From the NCBI RefSeq assembly GCF_014145635.1, contig NZ_JACHTC010000010.1:1-64000 (forward strand): 64,000 bases of DNA, read 5' to 3'. This document shows, piece by piece, positions 34,004 to 43,001 of this stretch. The DNA is from Myroides sp. WP-1 (GTDB lineage: Bacteria > Bacteroidota > Bacteroidia > Flavobacteriales > Flavobacteriaceae). Under the pieces are notes generated by a model. The model was given only the letters and a program-made list of their open reading frames with translations. It had not been told where the DNA came from and ran no database searches. Each line of letters begins with the position of its first letter. The first letter of the stretch is position 1. A program made the position numbers and the translations under genes.

Positions 34004-36829
34004 TTACCTTGTTACTTCTTCAATCAGATAGAAAATAGATTTAAAGGGGTGTTCACTATGTGCTGTTAGTCCAATTTCGCAGGTTCGACTTGTAGAGAAT
34101 CCCTCCGTACACGAAGGAGGTATCTGTTGTTTGAGGTTTTGCGTTCCATGTTGATTGAGTTCAGGAAACGTAAAACCGCGATCTCCTGCAAATCCACAGC
34201 AATTGCTATCTAAGATATTGACTTGCTTTGCACAACGGTTTGCAACTTGCAGCAACTTTTCTTCTAAACCTAATTTCTTTACCGAACAAACAGGGAAAAT
34301 TGTTACTTCTTCTCGAGGACGCGTTACTGTTAATTGTGGCAGAGCTACATCTAGTATGAAATCAATAGGATCATAACATGTAAAAGCACGGTGATCATGG
34401 TGCTTGTTAAAGGTATAGAAACAAGGACTCATATCGAATAAAACGGGGTATTTACCCTGATCCGAAGCAGTTAACAATGCGGTTTCAAGTGCTGTAGATT
34501 TTTGCGTTCCTTCTTCCTCAAAGCCCTTACTGCTGAAGGGCATGCCACAACATAAATTGTCAACACCTGAGGGATAGATTACTTCATAACCTGCGCGTTC
34601 AAGTAGCAAAACAATTAAATCCTTTAAATCTAGTTCACTTTTGTCATAATCTTTCGATTTTCCCATAGTTCTATTAATACAAGAAGGAAAATAGACCACT
34701 TTTTGCTTCGCTGTTGAGGGAGAAGCAGTAGGGGTAATATTCTTTTTCGTTCCCGTAGGCATTGCTATATTCCATTGAGGAAGGCGATTGTTACTTATTT
34801 TTCGCATTTTAGTAGACAAGCGCAACATCGTGCGATCACCGAGTACATTTTGAAATAAACGCACAAATTTGAGGCTGTAACGACCAATGTGTGTTAGACG
34901 ATCTAAATGTTCAACAAAATAGAGAGCATCTTGGTGGTTTTTAGCAGTTAATTGATTACTCCTTACTGCTTTTACATAAATACCAGTGTCTATTTTGACA
35001 GGACAAGCAAGTGCACATAAACCATCTGTAGCACAAGTATCATCTACAAAATATTGTGCTTCTTTTTTTAGCTGAGCTAAAAGAACAGGGTTGTCGTTGG
35101 TTTGTTCCAAGCGAGCGATCTCGCGACCAATAACAATACGCTGACGTGGAGATAAGGTCAATCCTTCTGATACGCAGTGTGATTCGCAAAAACCACATTC
35201 AATGCACTTATCTACAACAGGATGAGTTGCAGGTGTGGCCTTTAGATTTTCTAAGTGAATACGTGGATTTGTATTGATCATCACTCCAGGGTTGATGACT
35301 TCATTAGGATCGAAAATTTGCTTGATACGCAACATAAGTGCATAAGCTTGTTCTCCCCATTCTTTTTCAACAAATGGAGCCATGTTTCTACCTGTTCCGT
35401 GTTCTGCTTTTAGAGATCCATCAAATTGATAAACAACTAAGTTGACTAGCTCATCCATCAGGTCTGCATAACGTTGAATGGACGTTGTTGTACTAAAGTC
35501 TTGCGAAAAGACAAGGTGTAAATTTCCTTCTAAAGCATGTCCAAACAACACGGCATCATCGTAGTGGTATTTGGCAAATAGTTGTTGTAGCGCCAAACTA
35601 GCTTCTGCTAATTTGTCTAGAGGAAAGGCAACATCTTCAATAATACACGTCGTTCCTGTTTCTCTCAAAGCTCCAGTTGTCGGTAATAAGCCATTACGCG
35701 CTTTCCAATTGAAGGCATATTCTTTCGGATCAGAGGTAAAGACAAAAGTACCAAGTGTAGGAATGGGACTAACAGCTTGTTGTACATCGAGCTGTTTGGA
35801 TTCCAGTTCTTCTTGTGTACTGGCTTGTACTTCTACAAGCAACAAACAAGCGGATGCAGGAAGTGTTTTAAAATAAGAAGGAGCTTGCGGCTCATTTTCG
35901 ATCGAGCGTATGCTATTTCGATCCAACAATTCAACAGCCGAAACAGGACTGTTTTTTAAATAAGGCACTGCTTGACAAGCTGTAGAAATAGATTCAAAAG
36001 CCATCAAAGTACACGCCTTTTTTTTGTGATTAACAACGGTGTTGTACGTGATCGTCGAAATAAAGGCCAATGTCCCTTCAGAACCTATCATCAAGTGTTT
36101 GAGGATGTCAAAAGGCTCATGAAAATCTATAAAAGCATTTAAGCTATATCCTGTGGTGTTTTTAATCTTGTATTTGCGTTTAATTCGCTCGTATAGTGTT
36201 GAATCACTTTGTATTTCATCGTGAATTGCCTGTATTTCATCGATGATTTCAGGGTGTTTGATTGCAAACTGTTGTCGACTTATGGCATCTGCAGTATCTA
36301 GTACCGTTCCGTCATAAAAAACAAGGCGAATATCCGCCAACGTGTTGTATGAGTTCTGTGCTGTACCACAACACATTCCACTAGCGTTGTTAGCTGCAAT
36401 TCCGCCGATCATAGCCGCGTTAATTGATCCGGGATCCGGACCGATTTTACGTCCATATGGAGCTAGGAGAATGTTTGCACGTCCACCAATTATTCCCGGC
36501 TGAAATGTGGCTTGTAATCCGTTGTTTACAATAGTGTAATTCTTCCAATGATGTGTCGCAACCAGTAGAATTGAATCCGTAATAGCTTGTCCCGATAAAC
36601 TCGTTCCCGCAGCGCGATAAGTAATTGGAAGTTTGTTCTGATGTGCTAGCCTAATCGTGTGAATTGCTTCTTCTTCATTGTGTACTTCTACAACTACTTG
36701 AGGATTTAAACGGTAAAAACTCGCATCTGTTCCGTAGGCAATTGTTTGAATAGGATTGGTGATAATTTGTTGATCAGGAAGGAATTGACCTAATTCATGA
36801 ACAAAAGAAGCATAACGATCTACTAGCAT
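34004..36829 (-). CDS. FAD-linked oxidase fused to Fe-S (GlpC-like) domain
   Basis: Large oxidoreductase of 941 residues combining an FAD-binding GlcD-like part and a ferredoxin plus CCG part, as in D-lactate dehydrogenase-like or glycolate-oxidase-like fusions. Visible are the FAD-binding 'PITYRAAGTSLSGQAITDSILL' and 'GGIAANNASG', the two Fe-S clusters 'CIECGFCESHC' and 'CATDGLCALAC', and two CCG motifs, 'NLCCGMPFSSKG' and 'SNCCGFAGDRGF'. The substrate is a 2-hydroxy acid by family, with electrons likely passed to a membrane quinone. The gene is the last of its unit; an array of tandem repeats lies upstream. Confidence 0.9.
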   Translation of the reverse strand: MLVDRYASFVHELGQFLPDQQIITNPIQTIAYGTDASFYRLNPQVVVEVHNEEEAIHTIRLAHQNKLPITYRAAGTSLSGQAITDSILLVATHHWKNYTIVNNGLQATFQPGIIGGRANILLAPYGRKIGPDPGSINAAMIGGIAANNASGMCCGTAQNSYNTLADIRLVFYDGTVLDTADAISRQQFAIKHPEIIDEIQAIHDEIQSDSTLYERIKRKYKIKNTTGYSLNAFIDFHEPFDILKHLMIGSEGTLAFISTITYNTVVNHKKKACTLMAFESISTACQAVPYLKNSPVSAVELLDRNSIRSIENEPQAPSYFKTLPASACLLLVEVQASTQEELESKQLDVQQAVSPIPTLGTFVFTSDPKEYAFNWKARNGLLPTTGALRETGTTCIIEDVAFPLDKLAEASLALQQLFAKYHYDDAVLFGHALEGNLHLVFSQDFSTTTSIQRYADLMDELVNLVVYQFDGSLKAEHGTGRNMAPFVEKEWGEQAYALMLRIKQIFDPNEVINPGVMINTNPRIHLENLKATPATHPVVDKCIECGFCESHCVSEGLTLSPRQRIVIGREIARLEQTNDNPVLLAQLKKEAQYFVDDTCATDGLCALACPVKIDTGIYVKAVRSNQLTAKNHQDALYFVEHLDRLTHIGRYSLKFVRLFQNVLGDRTMLRLSTKMRKISNNRLPQWNIAMPTGTKKNITPTASPSTAKQKVVYFPSCINRTMGKSKDYDKSELDLKDLIVLLLERAGYEVIYPSGVDNLCCGMPFSSKGFEEEGTQKSTALETALLTASDQGKYPVLFDMSPCFYTFNKHHDHRAFTCYDPIDFILDVALPQLTVTRPREEVTIFPVCSVKKLGLEEKLLQVANRCAKQVNILDSNCCGFAGDRGFTFPELNQHGTQNLKQQIPPSCTEGFSTSRTCEIGLTAHSEHPFKSIFYLIEEVTR

Positions 36830-36880
36830 AACAGCATTTTTTGTTTTATAGCAGAAAGTTACGATAAATAATGGAAAGAG
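36830..36880. other. Upstream region of the FAD/Fe-S gene, edge of the repeat block
   Basis: Only about 51 bases separate the start codon (36829, minus strand) from the first repeat unit at 36881. Its promoter must lie here or within the repeats. Confidence 0.5.
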
Positions 36881-37311
36881 GAAATCGAAACGCAGTGAAA
36901 ATCGAAACGTAGTGTAGATTCATCGAACACCAAAACAAATATAAACTCGGTGAGATATATTCATCGAATACCAAAATAAAATATAAACCTAATGAGATAA
37001 AGAGGAAAGAGGAAAGAGGAAAGAGGAAAGAGGAAAGAGGAAAGAGGAAAGAGGAAATCGAAACGCAGTGAAAATCGAAACGTAGTGAAAATCGAAACGC
37101 AGTGTAGATTCATCGAACACCAAAACAAATATAAACTCGGTGAGATATATTCATCGAATACCAAAATAAAATATAAACCTAATGAGATAAAGAGGAAAGA
37201 GGAAATCGAAACGCAGTGAAAATCGAAACGTAGTGAAAATCGAAACGTAGTGAAAATCGAAACGCAGTGTAGATTCATTGAACACCAAAACAAATATAAA
37301 CTCGGTGAGAT
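36881..37311 (+). repeat. Mosaic tandem repeat block (three superunits)
   Basis: Three superunits begin with GAAATCGAAACGCAGTG at 36881, 37054 and 37202. Each contains 17-nt units of the type AAAATCGAAACGTAGTG, then the core ATTCATCGAACACCAAAAC (or a variant) at 36918, 36959, 37108, 37149 and 37273, with 41 nt between the paired copies. The first superunit contains AAAGAGG eight times head to tail (36999-37054), the second only twice. The third superunit ends in a different 14-nt array. The same modules occur in reverse complement at 45.3 kb. Confidence 0.95.
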
Positions 37312-37367
37312 AAAGAAGAGAGAGGAAAGAAGAGAGAGGAAAGAAGAGAGAGGAAAGAAGAGAGAGG
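37312..37367 (+). repeat. Four 14-nt units (AAAGAAGAGAGAGG)
   Basis: Four head-to-tail copies of the 14-mer at 37312, 37326, 37340 and 37354. Purine-only on the plus strand. It joins the mosaic block to a unique stretch before the acyl-CoA synthetase stop. Confidence 0.95.
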
Positions 37368-37508
37368 TGAACGTCTGAACATCCCTAAATATGGTTGACT
37401 TTTTTCAAGAACGAAAGTTTACAAAAACGCAAAAACGCATTAATGAAAAATATCTTTTTACAGCAAAAATCTACCCTTCTCTCCTTTCTCCTTTCTTCTT
37501 TCTTCTCT
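37368..37508. other. Gap between repeat array and acyl-CoA synthetase
   Basis: No ORF. The last 40 bases or so (37469-37508) are a pyrimidine-only run of CTCTCC/CTTTCTT type on the plus strand, opposite in strand polarity to the preceding purine-rich array. Confidence 0.6.
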
Positions 37509-39197
37509 CTATTTATAAATAAATTCCATGTGTACTTCCATTTTTTTTGCTATGCGTTCCGCTTGTAGAGCGCGAAGTTCTACGCGTTTTATTTTGCCAC
37601 TTATTGTTTTGGGAAGTTCAGTTACAAATTCAATTTTACGGGGCATTTTGTAAGGGGCGAGGTGTTCACGGGAGAACTGAAACAATTCATTTGCAAGTGC
37701 TTCATTTCCTTGTTGGATATCTTTGAGGATGATGAATGCCTTAACCTCAAACCCTTTGATATCATGTGGGCTAGCTACCACAGCAGATTCAATCACCATT
37801 GGGTGCTCTAGTAATACGCTTTCCACTTCAAAAGGACCAATGCGGTAATCAGATGCTTTAATTACATCGTCATCGCGACCAATGAACCAGATGTAACCTT
37901 CTTCATCTTTGTAAGCTTTATCTCCTGTAAAATAAACTCCATTTTTAAATACCTGTTGTTGACGTTCTTTGTCAAACATATACTCTTTAAATATACCATT
38001 GATTTTGCCAGTATCAGTTTTGACACAGATATTCCCTTCTTCATTGTTGGGTAATTCACGTCCTTCTTCATCGGCAATCACAATATCGTAGAGAAAGGTT
38101 GGTTTTCCCATAGAACCATATTTTAATTTTGCATTGGGATAATTTGCCACCATACAGGTGCTTTCTGTTTGACCGAAACCGTCTCGAATATATAAACCCG
38201 TAGCTTCATACCATTCCTCAATAATTTCTGGGTTGAGCGGTTCGCCTGCTGCTACACATTGTCTCAAACTAAAGCGATAAGAAGCTAGATCTTCTTGAAT
38301 AAAAAAGCGCAAAACAGTAGGAGGAGCACAGAGGGTTGTGACTTTGTGTTTCTCCATTAAAGTTAGTGTAGTTTTTGCTTGGAAACGCGCCTTGGTGTGA
38401 TAAGCAAAAATAGTAGCTCCTACGCTCCAAGGAGCAAATAAACTGCTCCAAGCAAACTTAGCCCATCCCGGTTGAGAGATATTGTAATGAATATCGTCTT
38501 TTTTTAATCCAATCCACGCTGCAGTTGTTAAGTTGCCAATAGGGTAGCTTAATTGAGTGTGGCAAACGATTTTAGGCATTCCTGTAGTACCAGAGGTAAA
38601 GAATAGGAAGAGATTGTCATCGGGTTTGGTATCAGCAGCTTCTGCTTCTGTAGGTTGTTCATCTAAAACAGTTAAAGGATACCACCCTTCGCGCTCACCA
38701 TCAATGATAATTTTGATGGGAATGGTCAGGTTTGCCGCTTTTTCTGCTGCATCAATTTTTTCGACGTTGTCTGCATCAGCAAGAATTACTTTTGGTCCAA
38801 TTTTTTCGAAGCGGTACTTCAAGTCATTAACCCCTAAAATACTCGCTGCAGGAGATAAACGATATCCCCCTTTAATTGTTGCCAAATGCGTCACCCAGTT
38901 GATGCGCTGTAGCATCATTTGGGTTAAAATGACATCTTGTTGCTGTATTCCTTTTTTGCGTAAAAAATTTAAAAGTTGATTGTAGCGATTATATAAAGTT
39001 TTGAACGTATAGTGTTCTGTTTTTTCACCATCAGTCCAAAGCAAAGCTGTTTTGTCTGGTGTTTCTTTGACGTGTATGTCTTCAAATATTTCCGTTACCC
39101 AATTAAAGTGCGTGGGCTTTTCTACTTTTAATTCGCCTAAAGCACTAAAATTTTCTTCAGCAATTAAGCGTCCAATAGTTTTAAATAGAGTTTTCAT
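37509..39197 (-). CDS. Acyl-CoA synthetase (AMP-forming, medium-chain acyl-CoA ligase-like)
   Basis: Enzyme of 562 residues of the ANL superfamily that activates a carboxylic acid with ATP and CoA. The P-loop is 'LFFTSGTTGMPKIV', with 'FGQTEST', 'TGDKAYKDEEGYIWFIGRDDDVIKASDYRIGPFEVES' and the hinge lysine region 'LPKTISGKIKRVELR'. Length and the N-terminal block resemble AcsM-like or benzoate/medium-chain ligases more than acetyl-CoA synthetase. The ATG at 39197 is the best start; the frame is open further upstream to 39254 but those residues look non-coding. Upstream gap is long, and the downstream side is a repeat block. Confidence 0.9.
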   Translation of the reverse strand: MKTLFKTIGRLIAEENFSALGELKVEKPTHFNWVTEIFEDIHVKETPDKTALLWTDGEKTEHYTFKTLYNRYNQLLNFLRKKGIQQQDVILTQMMLQRINWVTHLATIKGGYRLSPAASILGVNDLKYRFEKIGPKVILADADNVEKIDAAEKAANLTIPIKIIIDGEREGWYPLTVLDEQPTEAEAADTKPDDNLFLFFTSGTTGMPKIVCHTQLSYPIGNLTTAAWIGLKKDDIHYNISQPGWAKFAWSSLFAPWSVGATIFAYHTKARFQAKTTLTLMEKHKVTTLCAPPTVLRFFIQEDLASYRFSLRQCVAAGEPLNPEIIEEWYEATGLYIRDGFGQTESTCMVANYPNAKLKYGSMGKPTFLYDIVIADEEGRELPNNEEGNICVKTDTGKINGIFKEYMFDKERQQQVFKNGVYFTGDKAYKDEEGYIWFIGRDDDVIKASDYRIGPFEVESVLLEHPMVIESAVVASPHDIKGFEVKAFIILKDIQQGNEALANELFQFSREHLAPYKMPRKIEFVTELPKTISGKIKRVELRALQAERIAKKMEVHMEFIYK

Positions 39198-39663
39198 GTA
39201 ATTTATTATTTTTTGTGGTAGTATAAGATAAACAAAAGCTTTTAGAGTACACAATAAAAAAGACAGATCTGAGGTGTTGTACTAACGATTATGTCGTTTT
39301 ATACGCTGTTTTTAAAAAGAATAAAGCTTATTTTAACCTTGTTTGTCCTTATTTTTCAATTAAAAAGTGTGTGTTTTACAAGAAAGAAACACAAAATGCC
39401 TTTTTTTATTGCTAATTTTTGCTTTTTGTATTTTAATAATAAATCAGGCAATAAATTGTTATTATTGGTTAAAAATAAATATAATTAATATGTTTTTTGA
39501 CCAAATGACAGGTTTAGTATGAAATTTCTTTTGGTGTTTTTGATGAATTGTAGGTTAATTAATTGTTATTCTTTATTTTTTTGAAATAAAAAAAGATATT
39601 GTTGTAATATAATCAGTTTTTATTCGTTTTCTTTGGTATAAACCAAGAAACCCAATTTCTAAA
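39198..39663. other. AT-rich intergenic region between divergent genes
   Basis: No credible gene. A 65-codon frame at 39291-39488 has the amino-acid composition of AT-rich noise and no start context I trust. The region must hold promoters for the acyl-CoA synthetase (minus) and lpxD (plus); no exact TAnnTTTG match stands out. Confidence 0.55.
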
Positions 39664-40668
39664 ATGAAAACATACTCCTTAAATGAAATTAATGAAGTCC
39701 TGAACGGTGTAGTTATAGGCACAACGGTAAAGAAGATTCATGCGGCAGAGCAGTTAGAAAAAGCACAAGATGGGCAAATATCTTTTATTGGAAATAAAAA
39801 ATATGAGCGTATGTGGGCTAATTCTAAAGCTAGCATTGCAATTGTTAACCGCGATATTTCAATTGTACCTGGTGACGATCGAGCGTTTATTAAAGTAGAC
39901 AATGTAGATATTGCAATGTCTCAATTGCTTGCTTTTTTTGCACCTAAACTACCTGTAGTCAAAGAGGGAATTCACGCTAAAGCTTGTATTGAAGAAACGG
40001 CTCAAGTAGGGGAAGGAACGCAAATTGGTGCTGGATGCTACATAGGAGAACACGTTGTTATTGGAAAGAATGTTGTTTTATATCCCAATGTAACAGTTAT
40101 GGATCACAGTGTGATTGGCGATAATACAATTATTTGGTCTGGAGCTGTCGTTCGCGAACGTACTCAAATCGGAAATCACTGTATTATTCATCCTAATGCT
40201 GTACTTGGTGCAGATGGATTTGGTTTCTGTCCATCAGAAAAAGGATTAGTGAAAATTCCACAAATCGGTCATGTTATCATTGGAAATCACGTTGAAATAG
40301 GAGCGAATTCATGTGTTGATCGCGGGAAATTTAGTGCTACTATTATTGGTGATGGTTGTAAAATAGATAATCTAGTTCAAATAGGACATAATTCGGTTTT
40401 AGGGAAGTGTTGTATTATGGCTGGAAATAGTGGTTTAGCAGGATCTGTAACCTTAGGAAACTTTGTTGTTATTGGTGGTAGTGCTTCGATTAAAGATCAC
40501 GTTACTTTAGGAGATGGTGTAGTAGTAGGAGCGGGGTCTGGTGTAACAGGAGATGTAGAAGCAGGGAAAACGGTATTAGGTTATCCTGCATTAGAAGCTA
40601 AAACAACGTTGAAGCAATGGGCTTTTTTAAAGCAATTGGTTAAGAGTTATAATAGCAAAGGATCATAA
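39664..40668 (+). CDS. lpxD: UDP-3-O-acylglucosamine N-acyltransferase
   Basis: Enzyme of 334 residues that adds the second hydroxyacyl chain to UDP-3-O-acylglucosamine in lipid A synthesis, using acyl-ACP in the cytoplasm. The N-terminal domain (about 1-100) has 'DGQISFIGNKKYERM'; the rest is a left-handed beta-helix of hexapeptide repeats ('IGAGCYIGEHVVIGKNVVLYPNVTV'). The catalytic histidine is H242 in 'VQIGHNSVLGKCCIMAGNSGLAGSV'. It stands alone here; the usual neighbours lpxC-fabZ or lpxA are absent, so a second copy may exist elsewhere and this one could be a paralogue. Confidence 0.92.
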   Translation: MKTYSLNEINEVLNGVVIGTTVKKIHAAEQLEKAQDGQISFIGNKKYERMWANSKASIAIVNRDISIVPGDDRAFIKVDNVDIAMSQLLAFFAPKLPVVKEGIHAKACIEETAQVGEGTQIGAGCYIGEHVVIGKNVVLYPNVTVMDHSVIGDNTIIWSGAVVRERTQIGNHCIIHPNAVLGADGFGFCPSEKGLVKIPQIGHVIIGNHVEIGANSCVDRGKFSATIIGDGCKIDNLVQIGHNSVLGKCCIMAGNSGLAGSVTLGNFVVIGGSASIKDHVTLGDGVVVGAGSGVTGDVEAGKTVLGYPALEAKTTLKQWAFLKQLVKSYNSKGS

Positions 40669-40731
40669 GTAAAGTGTTATTGGTTTATAGGTGGCAATTT
40701 ACACCGGATTAAAACCCAATATAGATATAAA

Positions 40732-40762
40732 AAAAGCCTTGTATTTACAAGGCTTTTTTTTT
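40732..40762 (+). terminator. Intrinsic terminator after lpxD, shared by convergent genes
   Basis: GCCTTGTA (40736-40743) pairs with TACAAGGC (40746-40753) with A-tract on one side and T-tract on the other. It can work in both directions and ends just at the stop of the convergent gene (40761). Confidence 0.9.
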
Positions 40763-41621
40763 AGTTTTCTATTGCTTTTTGTTTGTTCTCTTGAATCATT
40801 TTGAGTTCTTCTGACTCAATTTTATTTCCTTCTAAGTCGTATTTTACGTCATTTTCAGGAATAGTAAAAGCTTTTTTATTCGATTTGTATAGAGGAATAA
40901 AGTAGCTCACGGTATAATTAAAACCAACGCCGATTGCGCCACTGTACTTTCGATTGTATCCAGGAATATACAGATTTTCAAAATCGTCTGGTTGCTTTTG
41001 CGAGATCAATCCTGTCAATCGAAGACTAAATCCCATAAAAACATTATCGAATACTCTAGTTTTTATACCAGCTACAAATTCGACCCAATGCGCTGATAAA
41101 CCGCTGTATTTTTTGTTTACAGGAATGGCTGGATTGTCAAAATAACCATTAGTGCTATAGGGTTTGTACCAATCTAATGTTTGAGAAAAGGATGAAAAGC
41201 CATAGCGTCCTCCCACATAAATCATATCTTCTCGATCCAACCAGTTTTCGTGTAGGTTGTAATCAACCCCTATGCGAAGGTAAGTTCCATCTGTGGTAAA
41301 TCCGTATGTACTCTCTGTTTTGTTTAATTTATCTCGACCTAATTCTGCAACAGCAAACATCTTTTTATTAAGTCTATAATCGCCAACAACTTCAAAACCA
41401 TTGTATGTCTTATCGTACATAGAACGCGTAATTCGAAACAAATCAGCACCTAGACGCAAGCCATATCGCTGTGGGTATTTAGGAGGAGCTTGAACAGCCA
41501 TATGAGTGTTCTTCTCTGTTTTTTTTTCTAATTCTTTGTTTTTTTCTTGTGCAGTAATAACAACAGAAAACAACAGAATTATACCACTAGTAAAATACTT
41601 TAAAATGAGCTTGCTTTTCAT
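40761..41621 (-). CDS. DUF6048 family outer-membrane protein
   Basis: Protein of 286 residues with a signal peptide (residues 1-24, ends 'VVITAQ'), a short charged linker and beta-barrel-like strands ('RYGLRLGADLFRITRSMYDKTYNGFEVVGDYRLNKKMFAVAELG', 'IGVGFNYTVSYFIPLYKS'). From memory this pattern, together with the adjacent DUF6452 lipoprotein, is that of DUF6048 proteins of flavobacteria; I cannot check it. It overlaps the upstream gene by 35 bases, so the two are coupled. Function unknown. It shares its terminator with lpxD. Confidence 0.82.
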   Translation of the reverse strand: MKSKLILKYFTSGIILLFSVVITAQEKNKELEKKTEKNTHMAVQAPPKYPQRYGLRLGADLFRITRSMYDKTYNGFEVVGDYRLNKKMFAVAELGRDKLNKTESTYGFTTDGTYLRIGVDYNLHENWLDREDMIYVGGRYGFSSFSQTLDWYKPYSTNGYFDNPAIPVNKKYSGLSAHWVEFVAGIKTRVFDNVFMGFSLRLTGLISQKQPDDFENLYIPGYNRKYSGAIGVGFNYTVSYFIPLYKSNKKAFTIPENDVKYDLEGNKIESEELKMIQENKQKAIEN

Positions 41622-42123
41622 TTTCTTTGTTTTCTAAATTGTTATCTATCTCGTTTGTTTCCGTTATATAAAGCTTAATCCAATTGCCTTTTGTTGTATT
41701 TGCTTTTCCATTTAAAAGAGGAGAACTACCATCCTGAAGAAGAGAAAAGGTAGAAACATAGCCACATGCTTTGTTTAAATAATGTGTGTTCACACGATAT
41801 TTTAAGGTGAGTGTGTCTCGTAAAATAATAGTTTCCTTGCCTTTGGTCTCCTTAATCTGCAAGATCCAATCGGTTTGTTGTTGATCCAAACGAAGCGGAA
41901 GTAACAGTGTATTCCCTGAATTGCGAATGGTGTCTTGAATTCCTACAGCATATGCTTCTACCATCCCATTTTGAGGAACTTCTTGATCCTCATAATTAAA
42001 GAATTGGATTTTATAGTTGGGAGTTGTCGGTTCATCTTTACCGCAAATATCATCTTTTTCACAAGCAACAAAGGCTAGAGTTGCCAGCGCTAAAAAAGAG
42101 GTGATAAGCATTATTTTTTTCAT
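41587..42123 (-). CDS. DUF6452 family lipoprotein
   Basis: Lipoprotein of 178 residues; the lipobox 'FVAC' puts the lipidated cysteine at C21, followed by 'EKDDICGKDEPTTPNYKIQFFNYED', the signature I remember for DUF6452. The rest is beta-rich with 'LLLPLRLDQQQTDWILQIKET' and a conserved central cysteine 'KACGYVSTF'. Its 3' end overlaps the DUF6048 gene by 35 bases. In flavobacteria the two travel together, and a membrane-associated shared role is likely but unproven. Confidence 0.85.
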   Translation of the reverse strand: MKKIMLITSFLALATLAFVACEKDDICGKDEPTTPNYKIQFFNYEDQEVPQNGMVEAYAVGIQDTIRNSGNTLLLPLRLDQQQTDWILQIKETKGKETIILRDTLTLKYRVNTHYLNKACGYVSTFSLLQDGSSPLLNGKANTTKGNWIKLYITETNEIDNNLENKENEKQAHFKVFY

Positions 42124-42227
42124 ATAGAAATAAGTCTAACTAATAGTAACAGCATCAAAAATACTAAAAACAAACCAAACGGTTTATATTCTTAGGAATG
42201 CTTTTGCAAATAAGTAAAAATAAAAAG

Positions 42228-42276
42228 ATTTCATCTAAAAGGTCAAAAAGAAACCTTTTGACCTTTTAGATGAAAT
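42228..42276 (-). terminator. Intrinsic terminator whose stem includes the zupT-like gene's last codons
   Basis: Perfect 21-bp stem (42228-42248 with 42256-42276, loop 7 nt). In the minus-strand sense the stem's first arm encodes the C-terminal Tyr-Phe-Ile and the stop codon of the ZIP gene, and a T-rich tail follows. Confidence 0.9.
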
Positions 42277-42997
42277 ATGCTGCAATTACACCAAGTAATA
42301 TTGCAATTAGTTTATTGATGTTAAATTTATGGTCTTCATTACTCTCAAAAATAATCGTAGAGGAAATGTGAAACAAGATCCCCACGACTACAGCTGATAT
42401 TTCGGCATAATATGCACTTAATAAAGGAATATTACTTGATACGAGTGTTCCTAAAGGAGTCATGATAGAAAAAAGCATCATAAAAATGAATACCATTTTC
42501 TTATTCATTTGGGCATTAATAAAGAAGGCCGTCAGAATAATGGCAATAGGCAAATGGTGGATGCCAATCCCTAGAGCTAGTTCACTGTGTTGACTAATGG
42601 GCATTCCTTCAAAAAAGGCGTGAATACACAAGCTGATAAACAACAACCAAGGGATACGATCTAGTTTTTCATGACTGTGTACATGACCATGTTCAGCTCC
42701 TTTAGAGAAATACTCTAAAATAATTTGAAATACAATACCAGCCATAATGAAAAAACCTATTCGTCCCGCACCACTGTGATCGTGATTATGGTCGTGTACA
42801 TGTTCTCCCCCAGCTGTTACAAGATCGCCAACTGCAGCCTGATACACATCAGGTAGTAAGTGCGTTACCGTTAAAGTGAGCAAAAAGGATCCACTAAACG
42901 CCATCAAAAGCTTGAGGTGTTTTTTGTTTTTCGGTTGAATAAGTAGCGCAATTAAATATCCAATAATTACGGCTAGTAAAGGTACGATATACGCCAT
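42266..42997 (-). CDS. ZIP family metal transporter
   Basis: Membrane protein of 243 residues of the ZIP family, which moves Zn2+ or other divalent ions into the cytoplasm. It has about eight hydrophobic segments. A histidine-rich loop ('GGEHVHDHNHDHSGAG', then 'AEHGHVHSHEK') between the third and fourth segments is typical, and the metal-site residues in helices IV and V appear as 'SLCIHAFFEGMPI' and 'LGIGIHHLPIAIIL'. The start codon follows the stop of the methyltransferase gene by only 4 bases, so the two form a unit. The terminator overlaps its own 3' end. Confidence 0.92.
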   Translation of the reverse strand: MAYIVPLLAVIIGYLIALLIQPKNKKHLKLLMAFSGSFLLTLTVTHLLPDVYQAAVGDLVTAGGEHVHDHNHDHSGAGRIGFFIMAGIVFQIILEYFSKGAEHGHVHSHEKLDRIPWLLFISLCIHAFFEGMPISQHSELALGIGIHHLPIAIILTAFFINAQMNKKMVFIFMMLFSIMTPLGTLVSSNIPLLSAYYAEISAVVVGILFHISSTIIFESNEDHKFNINKLIAILLGVIAAYFI

Positions 42998-43001
42998 CGG
43001 C

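Noticed and set aside
36961..37293. 110-codon minus-strand frame through the repeat block
   Set aside because: The frame follows the repeat units (its residues repeat with the DNA), so it is a by-product of tandem repetition rather than a gene.
36881..37367. Insertion sequence or transposon
   Set aside because: No transposase frame, no terminal inverted repeats and no target duplication seen; modules are short and tandem.
39291..39488. 65-codon plus-strand frame in the gap before lpxD
   Set aside because: Phe/Leu/Lys-rich as expected from AT-rich noise, no start context, and it sits where the two divergent promoters must be.
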